From an uncultured Myxococcales bacterium (GTDB lineage: Bacteria > Myxococcota_A > UBA9042), in assembly GCA_903929795.1 (NCBI GenBank), contig CAIYWC010000125.1, positions 1-34,089 of the forward strand: DNA of 34,089 nucleotides. The letters run 5' to 3'. Under the pieces are notes generated by a model. It saw only the letters and a list, made by a program, of their open reading frames with translations, was not told the DNA's origin and ran no database searches. Position 1 is the first letter of the stretch. Each line of letters begins with the position of its first letter. This document shows positions 1 through 7,487 of the stretch, piece by piece. The position numbers were made by a program, and so were the translations under genes.

Positions 1-1619
1 TCCAGCGAATGCGCCGGGTGCGGGTGATCGGCCACCCGCGCCGGCAAGTCCAAGGTCTGCGGATGCGTCCCGCTGTCGCGGCCGGGCGTCGCGCCGGGCG
101 CTGTTTGCTCCAAGCGATCCCACCAAGCGCGGCCGTGCTCCACCGTCCATCGTTCCGGCAGCGACTGCTCCAGCTGGTCCAGCCGCGTCAGCAGCGCGCG
201 GGCCGTCGCGATTCGCTCGGCGGGATTCTTGGCCAGACAAGCGAGCACCAATTCATCCAGCGCTTCGGACAGCGTCGGCCTGTGCACGGACGGCGGCTGA
301 GGTTGCGTATGCATTTGCTGGGCACACATGTCGAGCGTTGTCTTGGCAAGAAAGACCGTGCGCCCCGTCAGCAGCCAATACGCCACCGCGCCCAGGCCGT
401 ACAAATCGGCGGGCGGACCCACCGACGCCGGGTCCGTCATCGCTTCGGGCGCCAGAAATGCCGGCGTCCCGGCAAACGAGCCGTCCTGCGTGACGTTCAC
501 GTCCGTCCCAATTTCCTTCACCAAACCAAAATCCAGCACTTTCACCACGTCCGGTCGATTGCCAATCCGGCACAGCATGATGTTGGCCGGCTTGATGTCG
601 CGATGCACCAGCCCGCGGTGGTGCGCTTCATCCAGCGCTTCAGCCACTTGCTTGAGGATGTGCACCGCGCGCGCCGGTGGCAGCGGACCGAAGCGCCGCA
701 CAAGGGCGTCCAAATCCACGCCGTCCAGATATTCCATGGCGTAATAGAACATACCGTCAGCACTGCGGCCATAGTCGTGAATGGAGACAATATTGGGATG
801 TGTCAGGTTCGCGGTATTTTGCACCTCGCGCTCGAATCGCGCGAGGCTCGCCTCGCCAATCTTGTCAACCGGCAGCAGCTTGACCGCCGTCGACCGGCGC
901 AGCAGCGCGTGCCGCGCCTTGTACACGACGCCCATGCCGCCAGCGCCCAGCTTGTGCTCCAGCGTGTACGGACCGAGCTGCTTGGCGGACAAATCGTCCA
1001 AGCTGTGCTGCAATTCTTCCGCGCGCATGCGCTGGCTCTCTGCGCTTTGGGCAAAATAGCTGCCGAAGAAAAAAACCACGATACTCGAGACAATCACGTT
1101 CATCGCGAAGAAGACAAGTCGCAAGGTCGGGCTTACGTCCATGCCGTGGTGGGAAAAATAGCCGTCGTAATACACGGTAATCAGGATATTCAGCGCGTAC
1201 AGCGCCATGAAGATGCCGGCTTTGCGCAGGGAAAAAAAGGCCAGCGCCGTCATCGGCCCGCAAAATGCCCAGGCGAGGACGAAGCCGGAGGAGGCAATCG
1301 TGCCCATTGTCCATTGGAGTCCGGCCGTCACGTACATGATGCCGAGGATCTGCGCGTAGACGGCGTAAGTGTGCCTTCCGGTGCGGTGTGAGATGGCCAA
1401 CGCGGAACCGACGATGACGACGAACAACGCCGGCAACAGCGTGGTCAGGCACCAGCCAAAAACCAGCGCGTACATGCCGGTCCAGAGGCAGCCCGCCGCG
1501 CAACACGAGGACGCGATGACGAAGATCGCCTGCTTTTGCCGCCGCGTGATGGCGTCGTCGGCAGCTTGGTACGCAAAGCGTTCGGTGCCGCTGGGTGACT
1601 GGATGGAGGGCTGGGTCAT
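1..1619 (-). CDS. Ser/Thr protein kinase with six-TM N-terminal region (3' end outside window)
   Basis: Eukaryotic-like (Hanks-type) Ser/Thr kinase. From the ATG at 1619, about 539 codons are visible before the window ends, so the C-terminus is missing. Residues ~25-205 contain about six hydrophobic segments. The kinase domain follows: glycine loop GAGGMGVVYK at 225-234, ATP lysine in AVK at 247, HRDIKPAN with catalytic Asp 341, DFG at 363-365, then an APE motif (FLAPEA). All catalytic residues are intact. A GGAGA Shine-Dalgarno precedes the ATG. Most bacterial relatives carry the membrane segment after the kinase domain. Here a multi-TM block precedes it, a layout resembling membrane-anchored cyclases and suggesting a membrane sensor with a cytoplasmic kinase. 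It lies 76 bases downstream of the encapsulin cargo gene on the same strand, so co-transcription is possible but unproven. Confidence 0.93.
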   Translation of the reverse strand, partial: MTQPSIQSPSGTERFAYQAADDAITRRQKQAIFVIASSCCAAGCLWTGMYALVFGWCLTTLLPALFVVIVGSALAISHRTGRHTYAVYAQILGIMYVTAGLQWTMGTIASSGFVLAWAFCGPMTALAFFSLRKAGIFMALYALNILITVYYDGYFSHHGMDVSPTLRLVFFAMNVIVSSIVVFFFGSYFAQSAESQRMRAEELQHSLDDLSAKQLGPYTLEHKLGAGGMGVVYKARHALLRRSTAVKLLPVDKIGEASLARFEREVQNTANLTHPNIVSIHDYGRSADGMFYYAMEYLDGVDLDALVRRFGPLPPARAVHILKQVAEALDEAHHRGLVHRDIKPANIMLCRIGNRPDVVKVLDFGLVKEIGTDVNVTQDGSFAGTPAFLAPEAMTDPASVGPPADLYGLGAVAYWLLTGRTVFLAKTTLDMCAQQMHTQPQPPSVHRPTLSEALDELVLACLAKNPAERIATARALLTRLDQLEQSLPERWTVEHGRAWWDRLEQTAPGATPGRDSGTHPQTLDLPARVADHPHPAHSL

Positions 1620-1695
1620 GTGATCTCCGCCGGTTCAGGGTCTCGAGCAGACGGGCGTGTTGCAGCTGCGAGTTTAGCAAGGGCTGGCGGCGACG

Positions 1696-3399
1696 TCACT
1701 TCAGGCGGCGCAGGGCCTCGATCAAGCGTGCGATGTCGTGATCGTCGTTGTACACGCCAAGCGACGGCCGGACAGTCGCCTCATGGCCAAACCGCCGCAG
1801 AATCGGCTGTGCGCAATGGTGTCCGGAGCGGACCGCGATGCCGTGGCGATCGAGGTGCTTGCCGATCGCCTGCGCGCTCAGACCGGCGATGACAAACGAC
1901 ACCGCGCCCGCCCGGCACTTCGGCGCGCCGACGCGCGTCAAGCCCGCAATCGTCGTCAGCCCCGCAAGCAGGCCGCCCAGCAGGCGTTGCTCGTGGGCGA
2001 TGAGCGCCGGCCGACCGATCTGCTCCACGTACGTCAGCGCAGCCTGCAGACCCACAGCGTCGGCGAGATTGGGCGTCCCCGCCTCAAAACGCGTCGGAAT
2101 CGCCGCGTAATTGACCCGCTCGAACGTGACGTCTTCGATCATGCTGCCGCCGCCCTGCCACGGCGGGGTCTCGGCAAGCGCGTCTTCGCGCCCGTACAGC
2201 GCGCCAATGCCGGTGGGGCCGTAGCTCTTGTGCCCTGAAAATACGTAGAAATCGGCGCCAATCGCCGTCACGTCGCCCGGAACCACGCGCAGCAGGGCAC
2301 CGGTCGCTTCGCACACCTGCAGCCACGGCACGATGTTGGAGTGGTGCTCCGGGTGCGTCACCAGCACCACATCGCCCGCCCGCAGGTGCTGACGGCCCCA
2401 CGCGTGCGCGACGAGGGTGATGGCTTCCGTCGCGCCGCGGGTAAACACGATTTCCGACGGTGAGCGCGCGCCCAGAAAACGCTGCGCGGGCTCGCGCGCT
2501 GACTCGTACGCGTTCGTCGCCCGGGTAGCCAGCGCGTGCGCGCCGCGGTGGACATCGGAGTTGTCGCGCTCGTAGAACTGGGCAATCGCAGCGATGACCG
2601 CGCGCGGCTTCTGCGTCGTCGCGGCGTTGTCCAGCCACACAAGCGGTTGACCGTTCACTTGTTGCTGCAACGCCGGAAAATCAGCGCGCAGACCGGGCTG
2701 CCATGGCGAACTTGGCGCAGTGTGCTGGCGCGGCGCTTGCGGGATGGGATGGCCGTTTGCAAAGAGCCACGTCGGCAACCCGTCGATGGACGCAGGCGCA
2801 GGCGGGGCGGCGTTCGGCGTGGACGCGGGCAACCACGGCGGGAGTTCGCTGGCCTGGTTTGTCGGCGGCAGCGCCGGCTGGACGCCCTCCAGCCAGCCGT
2901 CGGGAATTCGCGTCACTGGCACGGCAATCGGAAAGTGCGCGGCCGGCAAGGCATTTTCGGCAGCGTGGCCAGCGGCGGCGAACGGATCAAACGGTCCACC
3001 GGGAAAGTCATCGGACAAGCGAAACGCGATCCGTTCGGGCCAGTGAATGCCGGCTTCCCGCCCCGTCGCCACCGTCGACGTGCTGTACGTGACCGAGTCG
3101 CGTCCCCATGGCAGCGGATCGGTTCCGGCGAGCGGATCGCGCCGGGCCGCGCTGCGCCCCAGACGTTCGACCGACGCCTGATCGCCGCGCATCGCCCGCT
3201 CCGGCGTGGCCAGCAGTCCCGAAAGCGACGGCGCCGGGCTTTCAGACGGCAATTCGCCGGGCGGCGCCACGCTTGGCAGCTGGTCCAACGACGGCCGCGG
3301 CATCGGGCTGGTCGTCGCCATGGGCCCGGGCGAAAACGCGCTGTTCGGCAACGCGCCGGCCAAGGCGTCCGCGACGAGGCTGTCCAGTTCGCCCGGCAT
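1696..3399 (-). CDS. Encapsulin-cargo-type cysteine desulfurase (SufS-like), internally shortened
   Basis: Class V aminotransferase fold. SufS relatives use PLP to release sulfur from L-cysteine as a persulfide. Residues 1-235 are Pro/Ala/Ser-rich with no recognisable fold, as in family 2 encapsulin cargo desulfurases whose disordered N-terminus directs loading into the shell. The catalytic part starts near 237 (LRADFPAL) and has LDNAATTQKP (256-265), HPEHHSNIVPW, the PLP lysine in SGHKSYGPTG (Lys391) and the persulfide cysteine in RSGHHCAQP (Cys529). The catalytic part is only ~330 residues against ~400 for SufS. RVVP (371-374) joins directly to GDVTAIGADF, skipping the usual ~65 residues with the THVSN and DGAQ motifs. 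The DGAQ Asp pairs with the PLP ring nitrogen, so activity is doubtful unless this is an assembly artefact. The ATG at 3399 is one base after the shell stop (translational coupling). A GTG at 3417 would add six residues. Confidence 0.92.
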   Translation of the reverse strand: MPGELDSLVADALAGALPNSAFSPGPMATTSPMPRPSLDQLPSVAPPGELPSESPAPSLSGLLATPERAMRGDQASVERLGRSAARRDPLAGTDPLPWGRDSVTYSTSTVATGREAGIHWPERIAFRLSDDFPGGPFDPFAAAGHAAENALPAAHFPIAVPVTRIPDGWLEGVQPALPPTNQASELPPWLPASTPNAAPPAPASIDGLPTWLFANGHPIPQAPRQHTAPSSPWQPGLRADFPALQQQVNGQPLVWLDNAATTQKPRAVIAAIAQFYERDNSDVHRGAHALATRATNAYESAREPAQRFLGARSPSEIVFTRGATEAITLVAHAWGRQHLRAGDVVLVTHPEHHSNIVPWLQVCEATGALLRVVPGDVTAIGADFYVFSGHKSYGPTGIGALYGREDALAETPPWQGGGSMIEDVTFERVNYAAIPTRFEAGTPNLADAVGLQAALTYVEQIGRPALIAHEQRLLGGLLAGLTTIAGLTRVGAPKCRAGAVSFVIAGLSAQAIGKHLDRHGIAVRSGHHCAQPILRRFGHEATVRPSLGVYNDDHDIARLIEALRRLK

Positions 3400-3400
3400 G

Positions 3401-4786
3401 TCAGTTCGGGTAGTCACGGTAATTGCCGATCTCGACGCCGTCCAGCGAGCCAGCCGCGTCGTCTGCGAGCACTGCCAGCGAAAAATAGACGCTTATCAAG
3501 TAGTTGCCGATGCCCTCTTCATCCACGCCGTTAAAGCGAATCGCGAAGCTGGGCAAGCGCTCGTCGCTGATGTTGGGCTGGTGCAGCGCCACGACGCCTC
3601 GCCGCTCGTTGCCGGCCCGCAGCAAGAAGTTCCGCGTCGTCGGGATCGGCGCGCTCGTATCGATCGGCACCTTGTCGGAAGGGATCAGCGGCACGCCGCG
3701 CCAGGTCAAGAACGGACTGCCGTACAGCGCAACCGTCGGCGGTGGCACGCCGCGCGCTGTGCATTCGCGGGCAAACGCGGCGATGGCCATCGGATGGGCC
3801 TGGAAGAGCGACGGCTCCTTCCAGACACGGCCGAGCAAGTCGTCCAAGTCATCCGGCGTCGGCGGTCCCTTGCGCGTGCGCAGGCGCATGGACGGCACGA
3901 TCGCGCGCGCCAGGCCAAACTTGGCGTTGTTGATGAGTTTCCACTCCTGTCGCTCCTTCCTTGCCTCGATCACCAACCGCGCCTGTTCACGCAGCTGGTC
4001 AAATGGCTTTTTGCACAAGTCCATGATGCGGGAGTGCACCCGCAGCGCCGTGATGATGGCCGACAGCACGATTTCCAGCGGCTTTTCCTCGTAGTCGACC
4101 CCAGTCGGCATGACCACCGGCTCGCCCTCTTCGGACGTCGCGCGTTTGGGCTGCTGCGGCGCGGACGCGTTGCTTTTGGCAGCCGCCTCCAAATCGTCGA
4201 GCAGCTGGCGGTGGTTCAGCGCCAGTTTCAGCACCGCATCGCGGTTGAGCACGAGCAGCAGCGTCGGGGCGATGGCCCGGACCGTCGCCGAGCACGGCGT
4301 GGCGTGCAGCAAGGCCATTTCGCCAAAAAATTCGCCATCATGCCGCTGGGCGAGGATGGCGCGACCGCCCGACGGCGTGCGGCTCGAGACCTCCACGGCG
4401 CCGCGACAGATGATGAACATCTCCTCGCCGGGCTCGCCTTCGATCACGATGGCCGCGCCGGCAGGCACTTGGCGGGTTGCAAACCGCGCGACAAGATCGC
4501 CGAGTACGGTGTCGCTCAGGTTCTTGAACAAGGGAATCGCCCGCAAGTGCTCAGGCAACAGCAGCGCTTGTTCGCCGTCGATACGCGCTTCCACGCGCTG
4601 CAATTCCGCACCCATCACCCGCACGCGGTTGACCCGGACCAAGCCGGCGTCGACGTCCACCCAGGGCAGCAGGCGCAGCAGCCATCGCGGGCTGATTGCG
4701 GCCATTTGCGGCCCAGTCTTGTGGACGTCGGCGAGGCTGCGAGCGGCGGATTCGCCGAGGCGGGTGCGCAGCATCGTATCGGACAT
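3401..4786 (-). CDS. Family 2B encapsulin shell protein with inserted cNMP-binding domain
   Basis: 461-residue nanocompartment shell subunit (HK97-like fold). The N-terminal part (1-75) has the family 2 arm and start of the fold (GESAARSLA, QMAAISPRWLLRLLPWV, RVNR). A cyclic-nucleotide-binding-type beta-roll is inserted at ~80-200 (EHLRAIPLFKNLSD, AIVIEGEPGEEMFIICRGAV, GEFFGEMALL). A low-complexity linker (201-228) follows. The HK97 part then resumes: EIVLSAIITALRVHSRI, ARKERQEWKLINN, GPPTPDDLDDLLGRVWKEPS, WRGVPLIPSDKVPI, VVALHQPNISDE and ISVYFSLAVL near the C-terminus. The insertion defines subfamily 2B. In its phosphate-binding cassette the usual Arg before Ser-Ala is Cys165 (TPCSATVRA), so canonical cAMP binding is doubtful. 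The start is fixed by GAGGAG six bases upstream; the longer open frame overlaps the previous gene and is not used. The cargo gene follows directly. Confidence 0.95.
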   Translation of the reverse strand: MSDTMLRTRLGESAARSLADVHKTGPQMAAISPRWLLRLLPWVDVDAGLVRVNRVRVMGAELQRVEARIDGEQALLLPEHLRAIPLFKNLSDTVLGDLVARFATRQVPAGAAIVIEGEPGEEMFIICRGAVEVSSRTPSGGRAILAQRHDGEFFGEMALLHATPCSATVRAIAPTLLLVLNRDAVLKLALNHRQLLDDLEAAAKSNASAPQQPKRATSEEGEPVVMPTGVDYEEKPLEIVLSAIITALRVHSRIMDLCKKPFDQLREQARLVIEARKERQEWKLINNAKFGLARAIVPSMRLRTRKGPPTPDDLDDLLGRVWKEPSLFQAHPMAIAAFARECTARGVPPPTVALYGSPFLTWRGVPLIPSDKVPIDTSAPIPTTRNFLLRAGNERRGVVALHQPNISDERLPSFAIRFNGVDEEGIGNYLISVYFSLAVLADDAAGSLDGVEIGNYRDYPN

Positions 4787-4792
4787 GTGTGG

Positions 4793-4798
4793 CTCCTC
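4793..4798 (-). promoter_or_regulatory. Shine-Dalgarno site of the encapsulin shell gene
   Basis: GAGGAG on the minus strand, six bases before the ATG at 4786. It decides between this start and a longer in-frame opening reaching into the DUF4395 gene. A strong site fits a shell subunit needed in many copies, whereas the following cargo gene has no clear site of its own and probably depends on coupling. Confidence 0.75.
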
Positions 4799-4815
4799 GT
4801 TCGCAAAATGCCCGA

Positions 4816-5319
4816 CTAAATCGTGTCTCTGTTCGGACCGCGCTGCTTGAGCGCTTCGGCCACCGCGGCCTCCGCAGACGCCCGCGCCCCGAGCAGCGGC
4901 AACGTCACGTACGTGTACACGACACACCCCACGCACAGGTCAAAGACCGACTCCAGCGTCGTGAAGACAGCCAGGGTGCCCGCCAGCCAGGGCGCGACGG
5001 TCGGCGCGACGAAGTGGGCGAGCGCGCCGCCCAAGGCGAAACAGACGCCAATGCGCGAGGCAAAGACCTTGGGCGCCTGGTCCATCGCGCGGTACGGCAG
5101 GCCGACCATCGACGCGACAGCTTGGGCGAAGCGCGTCATCGGACTCGTCGGCGCGCGGCTGGACGCCCGCAGCGCGTAGTCCAGACCGACGGGCACGATG
5201 ATCCACGGTGAGCGCGTGTAGACGTAGCCGGCGAGACAGAGGGTGGTGATGAAACCGTTGAGGCGCACGACGTTGCGGTCGATGCGCACGGCGGAAACTG
5301 GGCAGATCAGGGTCCACAT
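4816..5319 (-). CDS. DUF4395 family membrane protein
   Basis: 167-residue protein with four hydrophobic segments (about 23-33, 37-48, 90-107, 110-135). It matches the DUF4395 pattern: CPVS near the N-terminus (Cys6), IDRN/VRLNG, a central SPWIIVP...LDYALRA segment, APKVFASRIG, and a C-terminal CVGCVVY motif (Cys129, Cys132). The conserved cysteines facing a membrane suggest a redox or sulfur-related role, but no function is established for the family. GGAGAAG precedes the ATG at 5319. It is the first gene of the encapsulin cluster, with 29 bases before the shell start. Its upstream 163 bases (5320-5482) separate it from the LysR gene and should hold the cluster promoter unless LysR transcription reads through. 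They include a short GCCC-TTC-GGGC hairpin (5391-5401) with no T-run. Confidence 0.85.
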   Translation of the reverse strand: MWTLICPVSAVRIDRNVVRLNGFITTLCLAGYVYTRSPWIIVPVGLDYALRASSRAPTSPMTRFAQAVASMVGLPYRAMDQAPKVFASRIGVCFALGGALAHFVAPTVAPWLAGTLAVFTTLESVFDLCVGCVVYTYVTLPLLGARASAEAAVAEALKQRGPNRDTI

Positions 5320-5482
5320 GGGTCTTCTCCATTTGTCGAGAGGCTGAGGGTCGCACGGTGTCCGAGCGAGACAACCCTACCGTGGAGAACGCCCTTCGGG
5401 CAGGTGCCAAGATCGGCCCACATTGGCGCAAAGTCGATACCACCGGACTGCGCCACCCTGAGCGTTCTGGCGGCGACAGCGG

Positions 5483-6373
5483 TCAACCGTCGTTTAGCGA
5501 GTCCACAATCTCAAGAACTTGCGCGACCACGGCGCGGGCCCGGGCATCAGCGCGATTGGGCACCGGCGTAGAGAGGCGCAACAGCAGCTCGCTGCCGATC
5601 AGATCCGGCAGCACCGGCACCAGCGGCGGCGACCCGGGCTCCGCGGCCAGCGGCACGTTCGGTGCCAGCAGCAAGCCGCCGCCCGCCACGCACAGCGCTC
5701 GCAGCAGCAGCCGGTCCCCGGACACCAGCCACGGCGCCACCTTGACACTGCCGCCGGCGAGCAGCGGCAGCTCATCAAGAGGTGCCTCCGCGTGGCGGAA
5801 GCCGAGCACGCGGTGTTGGCTGAGTTCGCCGACGTCGGTCGGCACCCCGTGCTCGGCCAGATACGATTCCGACGCCATCAGCCGGAGCGGCGCGCGCAGG
5901 ATCACCCGCGAAAACCAGTTCCGACCGCGCGGCACGGGCGCGTCGTGGACCATCAGGTCAAACGCATCGTCCGTCTGGAGCTCCGGATGTTCCAGGTCGC
6001 GAATGACAAAGGCCAACCGCGGGAACGCAGCGCGGGCCGCCATCAGCGCAGTGGTGCGCATGCTGAGCGGCAGGCCCAAGGGCTCGACGAACCGCAGCAC
6101 GCCCGCGGCCTCCTCCGCCGCCGTCCGCGCGTCAGCGACCAGCGACTCTGCGTCGCGCACGAGCACGCGTCCCCGCGCGACCACCAGCGCACCCGCCGAG
6201 GTCAGGCGCACCCCCGCCGCGTCGCGATGCAGTAGTGGCACGCCGACCTCCGCCTCGAGCGCGTCCAGCGCACGCCGCAGAAACGCCCGCGTCATCCCAG
6301 CGTCCCGGGCCGCCCGGTGAAACGAGCCCGCCTCGACAATCTTCAACAAAACCGCGATTTTGCCCGTGTCCAT
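5483..6373 (-). CDS. LysR family transcriptional regulator
   Basis: 296 residues, the usual LysR length. The N-terminal winged helix-turn-helix (about 5-60) is recognisable from LLKIVEAGSFHRAAR and LRRALDALEAEVGVPLLHR. A linker helix follows (61-88), then a substrate-binding-like effector domain (about 90-290) with LVSGDRLLLRALCVAGGGL near the C-terminus. A G-rich site precedes the ATG at 6373. LysR regulators often sit divergent to their targets. This one is in tandem, 163 bases upstream of the DUF4395-encapsulin cluster on the same strand, so it may regulate or be co-transcribed with that cluster, but nothing in the sequence proves it. Effector unknown. Confidence 0.93.
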   Translation of the reverse strand: MDTGKIAVLLKIVEAGSFHRAARDAGMTRAFLRRALDALEAEVGVPLLHRDAAGVRLTSAGALVVARGRVLVRDAESLVADARTAAEEAAGVLRFVEPLGLPLSMRTTALMAARAAFPRLAFVIRDLEHPELQTDDAFDLMVHDAPVPRGRNWFSRVILRAPLRLMASESYLAEHGVPTDVGELSQHRVLGFRHAEAPLDELPLLAGGSVKVAPWLVSGDRLLLRALCVAGGGLLLAPNVPLAAEPGSPPLVPVLPDLIGSELLLRLSTPVPNRADARARAVVAQVLEIVDSLNDG

Positions 6374-6555
6374 GCGACCCCCCAGCGCGCGGTGTTGGCC
6401 TGGGCGTTATGGCACAATGCCCCTGTCAGCCGCAACGCTGCGCGCGTCGTGCGGGCGTCCTGTCGCTGCGCTGAACTTCCCGTTCACATCCAGCGCCCCG
6501 ACGCAGCGCGCGGCAACACGCGTCAGAGCCCGCCGGGCGCGGCGCGACAACGGCG

Positions 6556-7116
6556 CTACGGCGCGTCGCCGGTGTCGATGACGTCAGGAGCCGACGAACA
6601 CAGGCCAATCAGTCCAGGGTCTTGCCACGGTCCGGGTGGACACGCGCCGATTGTGCCGTACATCTGGGCGAAACAGCCGCCGGTGCTCGTGTCGGACATG
6701 GACCTGAAGCCGAGCAGCGTGCCGTCGGCGGCAAACCACCAGGTCAGGTCACCGAAGGCGGTGCCAGCGACGATCGCGATGCCGCCATCGGCGCAGTTCA
6801 CGTAACCGGCTGCGGTGGGCACGCCGGTGCAGTATGCCTCGGCCGCGGTCTTGGCCTGCGCCACCGTCGTCGCGACCTGCGCGAGGAGGCTGCTCAGGGG
6901 AAAGTTGCAAGACGGCGTCACATCCAGCGCGCTATCGACCACCGCGCTATCCGAAGCGTCTTCGGCGTCTGCGACTCCGGTATCGACGGCAATTTGGCTA
7001 TCGGCGACGGCGGTATCGGCGATATCGGCCGAGCCCGGGGTGACTGGCGCCATGCATCCGGCCGCCGCCACACAGCCCATCCAGCAGACGCTTGAGAAGC
7101 ACTTGAGCCGTCTCAT
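6556..7116 (-). CDS. Putative lipoprotein of unknown function
   Basis: 186 residues from the ATG at 7116, chosen because GAGGAAGG lies just upstream and the next residues form a lipoprotein signal (MRRLKCFSS... VAAAGC, lipid-bearing Cys21). A longer open frame reaching 7269 would bury the signal and is rejected. After the Cys comes a low-complexity Asp/Ala/Val linker (about 28-65), typical of myxobacterial-type surface lipoproteins. A small globular part follows, with several cysteines (CNFPLSSLL, AYCTGV, NCADGG, GGCFAQMY, GACPPGP) that may form disulfides. The globular part is not recognised as a known domain. It is probably outer-membrane anchored. Confidence 0.8.
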   Translation of the reverse strand: MRRLKCFSSVCWMGCVAAAGCMAPVTPGSADIADTAVADSQIAVDTGVADAEDASDSAVVDSALDVTPSCNFPLSSLLAQVATTVAQAKTAAEAYCTGVPTAAGYVNCADGGIAIVAGTAFGDLTWWFAADGTLLGFRSMSDTSTGGCFAQMYGTIGACPPGPWQDPGLIGLCSSAPDVIDTGDAP

Positions 7117-7233
7117 GGCACCTTCCTCGCGGACCGCCGGATCGCAGGCGTTCCAAGCGGGTCCGCCGTTGCTCGCGCCGGACTCACGGACGGGCGTGGC
7201 CGCGTCGAACCGTCCGGAACAGCGCGCGGGACC

Positions 7234-7265
7234 CATTGTGCCCCGTTCGGCAAGCTCGTCAACCG
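7234..7265 (+). repeat. Dispersed repeat piece C, copy 1
   Basis: Contains CATTGTGCCCCG followed by GGCAAGCTCGTCAA. It matches 11198-11229 (ATTGTGCCCCG, GGCAGGCCTCGTCAA) with few differences and one-base offsets. Both copies lie in intergenic regions on the same strand and near A-type pieces. Confidence 0.5.
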
Positions 7266-7359
7266 GCACCGTGACACCGGCACCGTGCAGCGGGCCGGCG
7301 CCGTCAAGGAAGCGGTCGGGCAGTAGGAAAGGACGGTTGCGCGCGAATTCCCTTGCTCG

Positions 7360-7485
7360 CGGACCGAAGTTCGCGGTCAGACGGTTGCGGTCCGCGGTCT
7401 GCTACCGGAAGAGCACCTCGTGGTCACCAGTCCGAGATGCAAAAGGTCTGGAGGAAAGGATTTGGGCTTGGACATCGGTCAGCCG
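7360..7485 (+). repeat. Dispersed repeat piece A, copy 1
   Basis: Shares a series of blocks with 17050-17183 (opposite strand) and more weakly with 10922-11055. Blocks include GACCGAAGTTCG at the left, GTCCGAGATGCAA in the middle (GTCCGAAATGCAA in the 17 kb copy), then GGTCTG, AAAG, TTGG and ACATCGGTCAGC at the right, in the same order and nearly the same spacing. It ends directly at the stop of the barrel-protein gene. Confidence 0.6.
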
Positions 7486-7487
7486 GC

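Larger units (their letters stand above)
7117..7487. other. Gene-free intergenic region with dispersed-repeat pieces
   Basis: 371 bases between the lipoprotein start and the barrel-protein stop, both minus-strand. It holds a C-type repeat piece (7234-7265) and an A-type piece (7360-7485), described separately. Bases 7097-7121, covering the start of the neighbouring lipoprotein gene, resemble 11244-11268 in another repeat-bearing spacer (18 of 20 core bases). No gene in any frame is convincing. Confidence 0.6.

Noticed and set aside
9..1391. 460-codon plus-strand open frame
   Set aside because: Arg/His-rich shadow of the minus-strand kinase, whose motifs (glycine loop, HRD, DFG) are unambiguous.
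865..1680. 271-codon minus-strand frame with an early start
   Set aside because: Out of frame with the kinase motifs; His/Arg-rich composition and no recognisable domain.
3206..4819. 537-codon plus-strand open frame over the encapsulin gene
   Set aside because: Antisense of the shell gene, whose family 2 motifs are clear.
4787..4936. N-terminal extension of the encapsulin gene to 4936
   Set aside because: Overlaps the DUF4395 gene, Arg/Gly-rich, and the GAGGAG site points to the ATG at 4786.
5391..5401. GCCC-TTC-GGGC hairpin as a terminator for the LysR gene
   Set aside because: Only a four-base stem and no T-run; not enough to call.
5320..5482. Riboswitch (for example SAM or thiamine) ahead of the encapsulin cluster
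   Set aside because: The spacer has no conserved aptamer elements that I can recognise; only general GC-rich stems.
7360..7485. Insertion sequence as source of the A repeats
   Set aside because: No transposase, terminal inverted repeats or target duplications visible; pieces are only ~130 bases.
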